Shown here: positions 6,946-13,779 of the stretch, piece by piece | How positions within the stretch are numbered: position 1 is the first letter of the stretch | Layout: each line of letters opens with the position of its first letter | Source: Frankiales bacterium | GTDB taxonomy: Bacteria > Actinomycetota > Actinomycetes > Mycobacteriales > SCTD01 | NCBI GenBank assembly: GCA_025965735.1 | Contig: JAOPWK010000008.1 | Span: 1-14,528, forward strand | Direction of reading: 5' to 3' | DNA: 14,528 nt | Position numbers and translations under genes: made by a program | Notes under the pieces: model-generated | Database searches by the model: none | What the model was told of the DNA's origin: nothing | The model's input: only the letters and a program-made list of their open reading frames with translations

Positions 6946-7610
6946 GGTTGCTCCTCGGTGCTGCGCTGCAGGTGGGCGAGCAGCGCCAGGCGCAGCTGCT
7001 CGGCCGCGTCGCGGACGGTACGGCGGGCGCGCGGGTCGCCGCTCGGGTCCACGGTCACGGGCTGGCCGAAGGCGATGCGCACCGGGGCGCGCAGCTTCGG
7101 GACGGTCGAGCCCCTGGGGAGAGCCGCGCCGGTGCCGGTCACGGCGATCGGCACGACCGGTGCTCCGCTGCGCAGCGCCAGGTACGCGAGCCCGTCGGTG
7201 GTGCTGTCGAAGCCGCCGCTCCCCCGTGTGCCCTCCGGGAAGACACCGAGCGCTCCGCCGGCGGCCAGGTGCGCCAGCCCGGACTGCAGGGCGCTGCGGT
7301 CCGGTTGGCCGCGGTGCACGGGGATCAGGCCCAGCCAGCCGCAGGCGCGCGCCCACGGGCCGACGAAGACCTCGGACTTGGTGAGCAGGCTGGTCGGCCG
7401 GGGGCTGACGAAGAAGACGAGCGGGCCGTCGAGGATGCCGCTGTGGTTGCCGGCCAGCAGCACCGGACCCTCGCTCGGGACGTTCTCGCGGCCGGTGACC
7501 GTCAGGCTCAGCACCCCGTGCGCGAGGGCGGTGCCCACACCACGGACGGCGGTGCGGACCGGCGGCTTGAGCGTCCCCGTGGCGCGGCGGCGCACGGCGA
7601 CGTCGGTCAT
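6942..7610 (-). CDS. plsC: 1-acyl-sn-glycerol-3-phosphate acyltransferase (PlsC family)
   Basis: A 222-residue acyltransferase. Motif I is NHSGILD (N55, H56, D61), the H-x4-D catalytic pair. FPEGTRG (124-130) is the glycerol-phosphate binding motif, and APVVPIAVTG is the later conserved block. The enzyme adds the second acyl chain to lysophosphatidic acid to form phosphatidic acid at the inner face of the membrane. The N-terminus is basic (RRRATGTLKPPVR) with a moderately hydrophobic stretch, suggesting peripheral membrane attachment. Its ATG overlaps the cmk stop (ATGA), and its stop overlaps the der start (GTGA). A cmk-plsC-der order is familiar from other actinomycetes. Other lysophospholipid acyltransferases share these motifs, so the exact acceptor is inferred. 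Confidence 0.92.
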   Translation of the reverse strand: MTDVAVRRRATGTLKPPVRTAVRGVGTALAHGVLSLTVTGRENVPSEGPVLLAGNHSGILDGPLVFFVSPRPTSLLTKSEVFVGPWARACGWLGLIPVHRGQPDRSALQSGLAHLAAGGALGVFPEGTRGSGGFDSTTDGLAYLALRSGAPVVPIAVTGTGAALPRGSTVPKLRAPVRIAFGQPVTVDPSGDPRARRTVRDAAEQLRLALLAHLQRSTEEQP

Positions 7611-8284
7611 CCTGTGAGGCCGGCGGACCGCGCCAGCTCGAGCACGCGCTGGACGACCGCGTCGGCGTCCAGGCTGCTGCTGTCCAGGTGCACGGCGTCC
7701 TCAGCGGGCTGCAGCGGGCTGGCAGCGCGCGAGCTGTCCAGCCGGTCGCGCCGGGCGAGGTCCGCGGCCACGTCGCCACCTGCGGCCACGCCGGTGTCCA
7801 CGTCGCCGGCGCGCCGGCTGGCGCGCACCTCCGGCGAGGCGTCCAGGAAGACCTTGACCGGAGCCTCGGGGAACACGGCCGTGCCGATGTCGCGGCCCTC
7901 GAGCACCGCGCCGTCCTGACCGGCGAGCGATCGCTGGAGGGCGACCATGCGCGAGCGCACGTCCGGCACGGCGCTGACCGCGCTGACCGCCTGCGTGACC
8001 TCGGGTCCGCGGATCTCCGCGGCGACGTCCTCGCCGTCCAGGGTCGTGCCGGCGCGGTCCGGGTCGGTCGACACGACGATGCTCGCCTGCGCCACGGCGG
8101 CGGCGATGGCGGTCGCGTCGGTCAGGTCGGTGCCGGCGCGCAGGACGGCGAGCGTGGCCGCCCGGTAGGTCGCGCCGGTGTCCAGGTAGCGCCACCGCAG
8201 CTGCCGCGCGACCGCCCGGGCGACCGTGCTCTTACCGGAGCCGGACGGCCCGTCGAGCGCGATCACGCGGAGGGAGGTGGCCAT
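7607..8284 (-). CDS. cmk: Cytidylate kinase
   Basis: A 225-residue CMP/dCMP kinase that transfers phosphate from ATP to make CDP or dCDP. The P-loop GPSGSGKST is at 12-20. DTGATYRAATLA follows (usually DTGAMYR, so Met is replaced by Thr here). EGRDIGTAVFP at 129-139 is the CMP-binding signature, and RRDRLDSSRAASPL near 178-191 is the typical lid region. I use the ATG giving MATSLRVIALDGPSG; a GTG three codons upstream (8293) is also possible. Neither has a good Shine-Dalgarno sequence. The gene is 25 bp after tyrA, the longest gap in the run, and a TAGGCT hexamer lies there, so cmk-plsC-der may have its own promoter. Its stop overlaps the plsC ATG. Confidence 0.95.
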   Translation of the reverse strand: MATSLRVIALDGPSGSGKSTVARAVARQLRWRYLDTGATYRAATLAVLRAGTDLTDATAIAAAVAQASIVVSTDPDRAGTTLDGEDVAAEIRGPEVTQAVSAVSAVPDVRSRMVALQRSLAGQDGAVLEGRDIGTAVFPEAPVKVFLDASPEVRASRRAGDVDTGVAAGGDVAADLARRDRLDSSRAASPLQPAEDAVHLDSSSLDADAVVQRVLELARSAGLTG

Positions 8285-8294
8285 CAGGGACACC

Positions 8295-8300
8295 AGCCTA
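8295..8300 (-). promoter_or_regulatory. Possible internal -10 element before cmk
   Basis: TAGGCT on the minus strand in the 25-bp tyrA-cmk gap, the same hexamer found before tRNA-Pro. It would start transcription about 4 nt before the cmk ATG, nearly leaderless, which would account for the lack of a ribosome binding site. No clear -35 element is visible inside the end of tyrA. Confidence 0.3.
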
Positions 8301-8309
8301 GCGGCGCGG

Positions 8310-9350
8310 TCAGGCCCGGACGACCTCCCAGCCGGCAGCGGCCAGTGCGCGCCGGGCCTCGGCCTGCGCGTCGAGGTGCACCAGCAGCTCGATCACGCCG
8401 GTGGGGCGGCCGGGCAGGTGCTCCACCCGGACGTCCTCCACGTTGATGCCGGCCTGGGCCGCGCTGACCAGGACACCGGCCAGCTGCCCCGGCTCGTCCG
8501 GCACCGACACCGACACCGGCACGAAGTCGCGGTCGTGCTCGCCGCGCTTGCGCGGGACGCGTCCGCGCCCGTCGTTGCCCCGGCGCAGCAGCTGCTCCAC
8601 GGCGTCGAGGTCGCCCCGGTCGAGCGCGTCCGCCGCGCCGGCCAGCTCCGCGGACAGCTCGCGCACCAGGGGCGCCACCGCGGCGGCGTTCTGGCGCAGC
8701 ACCTCGACCCACAGCGCGGGGTTGCTGCCGGCGATGCGCGTGGTGTCCTGCAGGCCCGGGCCCGCCAGGTCGAGCGAGCCGCCGGTGCCGCCGAGCACTG
8801 CGGCGACAGCGGACGCGGCAACCTGCGGCAGGTGGCTGACCAGCGCGACGGCGGCGTCGTGCTCCTCCGCCGTCATGACCAGCGGCTCCGCGCCGCAGGC
8901 GACGGCGACCGCGCGCACCGCCTCGAGGGCAGCCGCCGACGTCGAGGCCGACGGGCACAGCACCCACGGCCGGCCGACGAACAGCTCGGCGGTCGCCGCC
9001 GCCGGACCGGACTGCTCCTTGCCGGCCATCGGGTGGCTGCCGCACACGGTCGTCACGTCGACGCCCGCCTCCTCCAGCGACGCCTGCACCGCGCGCTGGA
9101 CGGAGGCGACGTGGCTGAAGGTTCCGCCGGTGGGCAGGGAGGCGAGGACTCCGGCGACCGCGGACGGCGGCGCCGCGACGAGGCAGTGCGCGAACGCCTC
9201 CTGGCCGTCCCACCGGCGACCGGCGCCGCGGCCCAGCGCGACCTCCAGCGAGGCCGCCGACGGGTCGTGCAGGGCGACGTCGAGCTGCCCGCGCAGGGCC
9301 AGCCCGATCGAGGTGCCGATCAGGCCGCTGCCCACCACGAGCAGGTCCAC
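8310..9350 (-). CDS. tyrA: Prephenate dehydrogenase with C-terminal ACT domain
   Basis: A 346-residue enzyme of tyrosine synthesis that decarboxylates and oxidises prephenate to 4-hydroxyphenylpyruvate. The Rossmann motif VVGSGLIGTSIGLALR is at the N-terminus (about 5-20). SHPMAGKEQSG (105-115) carries the conserved His, and VSHLPQ (171-176) follows; GLQDTTRIAGSNPALW is also typical. Residues 277-346 (VSVSVPDEPGQLAGVLVSAA onward) form an ACT domain, the usual site of tyrosine feedback. The GTG start at 9350 lies 2 bp after the aroH stop and begins MDLLVVGSG. A longer frame runs back through aroH but that part is a shadow. Placing it beside chorismate mutase joins two consecutive steps of the pathway. 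Confidence 0.93.
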   Translation of the reverse strand: MDLLVVGSGLIGTSIGLALRGQLDVALHDPSAASLEVALGRGAGRRWDGQEAFAHCLVAAPPSAVAGVLASLPTGGTFSHVASVQRAVQASLEEAGVDVTTVCGSHPMAGKEQSGPAAATAELFVGRPWVLCPSASTSAAALEAVRAVAVACGAEPLVMTAEEHDAAVALVSHLPQVAASAVAAVLGGTGGSLDLAGPGLQDTTRIAGSNPALWVEVLRQNAAAVAPLVRELSAELAGAADALDRGDLDAVEQLLRRGNDGRGRVPRKRGEHDRDFVPVSVSVPDEPGQLAGVLVSAAQAGINVEDVRVEHLPGRPTGVIELLVHLDAQAEARRALAAAGWEVVRA

Positions 9351-9352
9351 GG

Positions 9353-9715
9353 TCAGCTCGGCAGGTCGCGGCGCAGCGCGGCCGCCCCGCGCAGGTAGGC
9401 GTGCGTGATGCCCGAGCGAGGCAGGTCGGTCTCGACGTGCGCGAGCAGGCGGACCACACGCGGCATGGCGCCGGCCACCGAGATCTCGGTGGCGCACATC
9501 AGCGGTACGTCGACGAAGCCGAGCTGGCGGGCGGCGTACGCGGGGAACTCCGAGGTGAGGTCCGGGGTCGCGGTGAACACGACGCTGATGAGGTCCTCCT
9601 GGGTCAGCCCGTTGCGCTCGAGCACGGCGGAGATCAGCTCCGTCGTGGCGTCCAGCACCTGCTGCCGGTCGTCCTCATCGACCTGGATCGCGCCGCGCAC
9701 TGCTCTCACTGCCAC
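9353..9715 (-). CDS. aroH: Monofunctional chorismate mutase, AroH class
   Basis: A 120-residue protein that rearranges chorismate to prephenate. It has the trimeric AroH fold pattern of Bacillus subtilis rather than the all-helical AroQ type. The active-site residues known in that family are present: Arg7 (AVRGAI), Arg63 (AYAARQLG), Cys74 and Glu77 (LMCATEISV), Arg89 and Tyr107 (HAYLRGAAALR). The GTG start is 4 bp after the rluB stop; a second in-frame GTG two codons in is possible, but the first keeps the usual spacing to Arg7. The product feeds TyrA, encoded 2 bp downstream. No regulatory domain is attached. Confidence 0.95.
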   Translation of the reverse strand: MAVRAVRGAIQVDEDDRQQVLDATTELISAVLERNGLTQEDLISVVFTATPDLTSEFPAYAARQLGFVDVPLMCATEISVAGAMPRVVRLLAHVETDLPRSGITHAYLRGAAALRRDLPS

Positions 9716-9719
9716 GCCG

Positions 9720-10460
9720 TCACATCCCCACGAGCTTGAACAGCCCGGCGAGCTCGTCCCGGGTCAGCGCCCGGATCTTGCCGGGCTTCTGCGGACCGAG
9801 CTGCACGCCCCCCACGGCGGTGCGCAGCAGGCGCTGCACCGGGTGCCCGACCTCGGCCAGCGCGCGGCGGACGATGTGCTTGCGGCCCTCGTGCAGCACG
9901 ACCTCGAGCAGCAGCTTGTTGGAGGTGGAGTCGACGACCTTGAACGCGTCGAAGCGGACGATGCCGTCCTCGAGCTCCACGCCCTCGCGGAGCCGCTTGC
10001 CGACGCCCTTCTCCATCGGGCCGAGCACCTCGGCCAGGTAGGTCTTCGGCACCTCGTACGACGGGTGCGACAGCCGATGCGCCAGCTCCCCGTCGTTGGT
10101 CAGCAGCAGCAGGCCCTCGGTGTCGGCGTCCAGCCGGCCGACGTGGAACAGCCGCTCCACGCGGTCGCGCACCAGGTCGCCGACGGTCGGGCGCCCCTCC
10201 GGGTCGGTCATCGCCGTGACGTAGCCGCGCGGCTTGTTCATCGCCAGGTAGACGTTGCCGGCGGCGGTGTTGATGCGCATCGAGTCGACCCGGATGACGT
10301 CGACGTCGGGGTTCACGCGGCGACCCTGCTCGAGCACCGGCTCGTCGTTCACCGACACCCGGCCTGCCTCGATCATCGCCTCGCAGGCGCGGCGCGAGCC
10401 GATGCCGGCGGCGGCGAGGACCTTCTGCAGGCGGATGCCCTCCGTGCTGCGGTCTTCCAT
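9720..10460 (-). CDS. rluB: 23S rRNA pseudouridine synthase, RluB/RsuA family
   Basis: A 246-residue pseudouridine synthase. An S4 RNA-binding domain covers about residues 9-60 (IRLQKVLAAAGIGSRRACEAM). The catalytic block HVGRLDADTEGLLLLTND has the nucleophilic Asp at 111. NKPRGY at 75-80 and EGRKHIVRRAL near 191-201 are further family motifs. Its place beside scpB matches RluB, which modifies the peptidyl-transferase region of 23S rRNA, but RsuA-type activity on 16S rRNA cannot be excluded by sequence. The ATG start (MEDRSTEGIRLQK) lies 13 bp after the scpB stop, with GAGGA overlapping that TGA; the frame is open further upstream but only as a shadow of scpB. Confidence 0.93.
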   Translation of the reverse strand: MEDRSTEGIRLQKVLAAAGIGSRRACEAMIEAGRVSVNDEPVLEQGRRVNPDVDVIRVDSMRINTAAGNVYLAMNKPRGYVTAMTDPEGRPTVGDLVRDRVERLFHVGRLDADTEGLLLLTNDGELAHRLSHPSYEVPKTYLAEVLGPMEKGVGKRLREGVELEDGIVRFDAFKVVDSTSNKLLLEVVLHEGRKHIVRRALAEVGHPVQRLLRTAVGGVQLGPQKPGKIRALTRDELAGLFKLVGM

Positions 10461-10473
10461 GTCGTGGGTGTCC

Positions 10474-11013
10474 TCAGGTAGATGCGTCGTCGAGCTCGGA
10501 GAGCTCGGGAAGGAGCGGTGCCAGGGCCGGCAGCTCGTCGAGGCTCTGCAGGCCCAGCCGCTCCAGGAACAGCGGGGTCGTGCGGTAGAGGGTGCCGGCG
10601 CTGTCCGGGTCCTGCCCGGCCTCGGCGATGAGCCCTCGTGCAAGAAGGGTACGGACGACGCCGTCGACGTTGACGCCGCGGACCGCGCTGACGCGCGCGC
10701 GGGTGACCGGCTGGCGGTAGGCGATGACCGACAGCGTCTCCAGCGCCGCCTGCGTGAGCCGAGCCTGCTGGCCGTCGACGACGAACCGCTCGACGTAGGG
10801 CGCGCACTCCGGCCGCGTGTAGAGCCGCCAACCACCGGCGACCAGGCGCAGCTCGAAGCCACGGCCCGAGGACGCGTAGTCCTCGACCAGCTCCTGCAGC
10901 ACCTGCTCCACCTCGGCGGTCGGCCGCTCGGCGACCTGCGCCAGCGTCGTCGCCGGCACCGGCTCGTCGGTGACGAGCAGGATCGCCTCCAGCACTGCCC
11001 TCAGCTCAGGCAT
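10474..11013 (-). CDS. scpB: Segregation and condensation protein B
   Basis: A 179-residue protein of tandem winged-helix domains that binds ScpA and, with SMC, forms the bacterial condensin that compacts and separates chromosomes. Typical blocks are LRAVLEAILLVTDEPVPATT at the N-terminus, GGWRLYTRPECAPYVE, and LTQAALETLSVIAYRQPVTR with the following VRGVNVDGVVRTLL. The acidic C-terminal tail (LLPELSELDD) is probably flexible. The ATG start overlaps the end of scpA by 8 bp, so the two are translationally coupled, as expected for two subunits of one complex. No smc gene lies in the window. Confidence 0.96.
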   Translation of the reverse strand: MPELRAVLEAILLVTDEPVPATTLAQVAERPTAEVEQVLQELVEDYASSGRGFELRLVAGGWRLYTRPECAPYVERFVVDGQQARLTQAALETLSVIAYRQPVTRARVSAVRGVNVDGVVRTLLARGLIAEAGQDPDSAGTLYRTTPLFLERLGLQSLDELPALAPLLPELSELDDAST

Positions 11014-11791
11014 GCGTGTCCTCCGTCTCCCCGGTCCAGCGCACGTGCAGGTCGCCCAGCGCCTCCACCTGCTCGAAGCTCACGACGCCCTCGCGGTACA
11101 GCTCGAGCAGGCCCAGGAAGCGGGCCACCACCTCGAGCGTCCCGGCGCAGTCGGCGGTCAGGCTGCGGAACGACCCGGATCCGGTACGCCGCAGCCGTTC
11201 CCGCAGCAGCGCCGTCTGCTCGCGCACGCTCACGGTGCCGCCGTGCACGTGGTCGACAGCGACTTCGAGCGCGGGCCTCGGCGCGAGTGCCCGCGCGGCC
11301 ATCAGCGCGAGCTGCTCCGGGCCCAGGCCGAGCAGCACCTCGGGCAGCAGCCCGGCGAACTGTGGCTCCATCGACACCGAGCGCGGGTAGCGCTGGGCCT
11401 CCCCCGCCATCAGCTCGGCCATCTTCGCGGCGGCCTGCTTGTAGGCGCGGTACTGCAGCAGCCGGGCGAACAGGATGTCGCGCGCCTCGAGCAGCGCGAG
11501 GTCCTCCTCGTCCTCGACGGAGGCCGACGGCAGCAGTCGAGCTGCCTTGAGGTCGAGCAGGGTCGCGGCGACCACGAGGAACTCGGTGGCCTGACCGAGG
11601 TCCCAGGTGCTGCCGAGAGCCCGGATGTGGGCGATGAACTCGTCGGTCACCTTGCTCAGCGCCAGCGTCGTGACGTCGAGCTGGTGCTTGGCGATCAGGC
11701 CGAGCAGCAGGTCGAACGGCCCCTCGTACTCGTCGAGGTGGACCGAGAAGACGTGCTCCTGCGCAGTCCCCTCTGCCACCGCGCTAGCCAC
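11006..11791 (-). CDS. scpA: Segregation and condensation protein A (kleisin)
   Basis: A kleisin of about 261 residues that bridges the SMC head domains and binds ScpB. The family opening FSVHLDEYEGPFDLLLGLI is clear, followed by LALSKVTDEFIAHI, ATEFLVVAATLLDLKAARLL, and an acidic linker EDEEDLALLEARD. The C-terminal winged helix ends FLGLLELYREGVVSFEQVE. The start is uncertain: the GTG at 11791 overlaps the end of the upstream gene by 8 bp, and another GTG at 11779 would remove four residues. Neither has a clear Shine-Dalgarno sequence, so coupling to the upstream gene probably brings in ribosomes. A longer open frame to 11986 has shadow-like composition. Confidence 0.95.
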   Translation of the reverse strand: MASAVAEGTAQEHVFSVHLDEYEGPFDLLLGLIAKHQLDVTTLALSKVTDEFIAHIRALGSTWDLGQATEFLVVAATLLDLKAARLLPSASVEDEEDLALLEARDILFARLLQYRAYKQAAAKMAELMAGEAQRYPRSVSMEPQFAGLLPEVLLGLGPEQLALMAARALAPRPALEVAVDHVHGGTVSVREQTALLRERLRRTGSGSFRSLTADCAGTLEVVARFLGLLELYREGVVSFEQVEALGDLHVRWTGETEDTHA

Positions 11792-12455
11792 CCGTGACGA
11801 GGCGGACCAGTGGCCCGGCGATCGTGTCGAGGATCGTCGGCAGCAGCGCCTGGGGGCCGCCGAGCGGGATGAGCAGCAGCGCGAGCAGGACGGCGATGCC
11901 GATGTTGCGCTCGTCGAGCTGGTACTCCGCCTTCTGCCAGCCGGGGGTGCGCGGCGCGAGCCCGAACAGCAGCCGCCCGCCGTCAAGCGGCGGGATCGGC
12001 ACCAGGCTCAGCAGCCCGGTCATGAGGTTGGCCAGCCCGAACAGCAGCAGCGCCCGCGCGCCGAGGTCGCCGCCGATCCCGGACTGCAGCAGCCGGCTCG
12101 GCCCGACCACGCCCGCGACGCCGGAGACGGCACCGAGGGCGACGAGCGCTCCGAGGCCGACGGCGATGTTCACGACGGCGCCGACGAGCAGCACCTGCAC
12201 CAGCGCGCCGCGCCGACGGCGGTCCGGCGGGTCGACCGGCTTGGCCCAGCCGATGCCGGCGATGGCCGCAGCCACAGCCCCGAACGGGTCGACGTGCCGC
12301 CGCGGGTCCGGCTTGGTGCGGCGCTCCGCCACCACCGCGCGGTCGCCGTGCCGCCGCGCCACCACCGACTGGACCCACCCGTGCAGCGTTACCGCGAACA
12401 CGAACGAGAGCAGCAGGAGGAGGAGCGACACCGGGTCGCCGAGGGCGTACAGCAC
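11784..12455 (-). CDS. M50 (site-2 protease)-like membrane protein with a degenerate zinc motif
   Basis: A 223-residue membrane protein with about five or six hydrophobic segments and the layout of bacterial site-2 proteases. After the first helix the family has HExxH, with the catalytic Glu and two zinc His. Here the same place reads VTLHGWVQSVV, so Glu is Gly and the second His is Gln. The later blocks are kept: HVDPFGAVAAAI and GIGWAKPV, and the third zinc-ligand region VPIPPLDGGR with its Asp. The fold is therefore probably intact but proteolysis unlikely. The GTG start is 9 bp after the parA stop, and the end overlaps scpA by 8 bp. Its role in a chromosome-segregation operon is unknown; a scaffold or substrate-binding role is speculation. 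Confidence 0.85.
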   Translation of the reverse strand: MLYALGDPVSLLLLLLSFVFAVTLHGWVQSVVARRHGDRAVVAERRTKPDPRRHVDPFGAVAAAIAGIGWAKPVDPPDRRRRGALVQVLLVGAVVNIAVGLGALVALGAVSGVAGVVGPSRLLQSGIGGDLGARALLLFGLANLMTGLLSLVPIPPLDGGRLLFGLAPRTPGWQKAEYQLDERNIGIAVLLALLLIPLGGPQALLPTILDTIAGPLVRLVTGG

Positions 12456-12464
12456 GTCAGCGGG

Positions 12465-13679
12465 TCATCGCGCGAGCAGCTCCTTGGCCAGCTCGCGGTA
12501 GGCCGTGGCGCCGGCGGACGACGTGGCGTACGTCGTGATCGGCTCGCCCGCGACCGTCGTCTCGGGGAAGCGGACGGTGCGGTTGATGACGGTGTGGAAG
12601 ACGCGGTCGCCGAAGGCCTCGACGATGCGCGCGAGCACCTCGCGGCCGTGCAGCGTGCGGGCGTCGTACATCGTGGCGAGGATGCCCTCGAGCTCGAGGT
12701 CGGGGTTGAGCCGCTCGCGGATCTTCTCGATCGTCTGGATGAGCAGCGCGACGCCGCGCAGCGCGAAGAACTCGGCCTCGGTCGGGATGATGACGCCGTG
12801 CGCGGCGGTCAGCGCGTTGACCGTCAGCAGGCCCAGGCTGGGCTGGCAGTCGACCAGGATGACGTCGTAGTCGCCGGCTATCGGCGCGAGCGCCCGGGCC
12901 AGCGTCTGCTCGCGCGCAACCTCGTTGACCAGCTGCACCTCGGCGGCCGACAGGTCGATGTTGCTCGGCAGCAGGTCGAGGTTCGGCACGTCGGTGCGCA
13001 GCAGCACGTCCTCGGCGGTGACGCCGGGCTCCATGAGCAGGTTGTGGACCGTCTGCTCGAGGGCCAGCGGGTTGACGCCCAGACCCACGGACAGCGCGCC
13101 CTGCGGGTCGAAGTCGACCAGCAGCACCTTGCGGCCGAGCTCGGCCAGGGAGGCGCCCAGGTTGATGGTCGTCGTCGTCTTGCCGACGCCGCCCTTCTGG
13201 TTGCACATCGCCAGGATCCGCGCGGGGCCGTGCTTCTTGAGCGGCTTGGGCTCCGGGAAGACCGGCTTCTTGCGGCCGGTCGGACCGACGCCGGCGGCCC
13301 GGGCGCGGGCCTCGCTGGACGGGATGGTGCCCTCGCCGCCGCTGGGCTGGGCGCTGGCGACGGTGCGCGCGGCCTCGGCGGCGCTGGCCAGGTCGCGGCC
13401 CGCGGACCTCCTCGCGGAGGGCGCCTTCTTCGCCGGGCTCTTCGCGGCCTTCTTCGTCGCGGCCGCGACCTTGCCCGGAGCGGCCTTGGCGGGCGCTGCC
13501 GGGGCGGCCTTGGCCGGAGCCTTCGTGGCCGGTGCCTTGGCGGCCTTCGCGGGAGCCTTGGCCGGGCTCGTGGCGGGAGCCGGTGCCGCCGCCTTCACGA
13601 TGCGGCCGGGCGCGGCGACCGTCCGCCCCGGAGCCGTCGCCGGGCGCGCGGCCTTGCCGCCGGATGTCGCCTTGGGCAC
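12465..13679 (-). CDS. parA: ParA/Soj-family ATPase with a long Lys/Ala/Pro-rich N-terminal tail
   Basis: A 404-residue protein. The ATPase core starts near residue 153 (ARILAMCNQKGGVGKTTTTI), with the deviant Walker A KGGVGKTT at 162-169, VLLVDFDPQGALSVGLG, and YDVILVDCQPSLGLLTVNAL as Walker B region. ParA proteins form ATP-dependent dimers on DNA and position chromosomes or other cargo. Residues 1 to about 150 are low in complexity, with repeated PAKA/KAP units and many Lys between 38 and 90, resembling histone H1-like tails. The GTG start is supported by GGAG 7 bp upstream. No parB follows, so this is the operon-type ParA found beside scpAB rather than the origin ParAB pair. It is first of the ten-gene run. 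Confidence 0.95.
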   Translation of the reverse strand: MPKATSGGKAARPATAPGRTVAAPGRIVKAAAPAPATSPAKAPAKAAKAPATKAPAKAAPAAPAKAAPGKVAAATKKAAKSPAKKAPSARRSAGRDLASAAEAARTVASAQPSGGEGTIPSSEARARAAGVGPTGRKKPVFPEPKPLKKHGPARILAMCNQKGGVGKTTTTINLGASLAELGRKVLLVDFDPQGALSVGLGVNPLALEQTVHNLLMEPGVTAEDVLLRTDVPNLDLLPSNIDLSAAEVQLVNEVAREQTLARALAPIAGDYDVILVDCQPSLGLLTVNALTAAHGVIIPTEAEFFALRGVALLIQTIEKIRERLNPDLELEGILATMYDARTLHGREVLARIVEAFGDRVFHTVINRTVRFPETTVAGEPITTYATSSAGATAYRELAKELLAR

Positions 13680-13744
13680 GGGTACTCCAGATCGCGTTGC
13701 CGGGTGGGGCGCGCCCGGCTCTCCACCGGCACGTGTCGCGCGGG

Positions 13745-13774
13745 ACTCTACGGGGCGCCGGAGCTGCGGATCAA
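13745..13774 (-). promoter_or_regulatory. Putative promoter of the parA-scpAB-der run
   Basis: On the minus strand, TTGATC (13769-13774) and TAGAGT (13745-13750) are spaced by 18 bp, each matching four of six consensus bases for a housekeeping sigma factor. The predicted start, near 13738, would leave a leader of about 59 nt before the parA GTG. It lies in the 100-bp gap after xerD, the largest gap before the packed run. Read-through from xerD is also likely, as no terminator is seen. Confidence 0.45.
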
Positions 13775-13779
13775 CGACA

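Noticed and set aside
4036..7617. A 1193-codon open frame on the plus strand
   Set aside because: It runs across the divergent promoter, copy 2 of the glycosyltransferase in another frame, and antisense through der and plsC. Its Arg/Ala/Gly-rich translation shows no family motif. Long antisense frames are normal at this G+C.
11006..11986. Extended scpA start at 11986 adding 65 residues
   Set aside because: The extra part is antisense-like Ser/Arg/Cys-rich sequence out of frame with the membrane protein that fully occupies this stretch. ScpA homology begins just after the GTG codons at 11791 and 11779.
13230..13679. The PAKA-rich DNA as a tandem repeat array or misread frame
   Set aside because: The units are irregular at DNA level, the frame is open from a good ribosome binding site into the ATPase core, and no frameshift is needed. 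I treat it as a real low-complexity tail.
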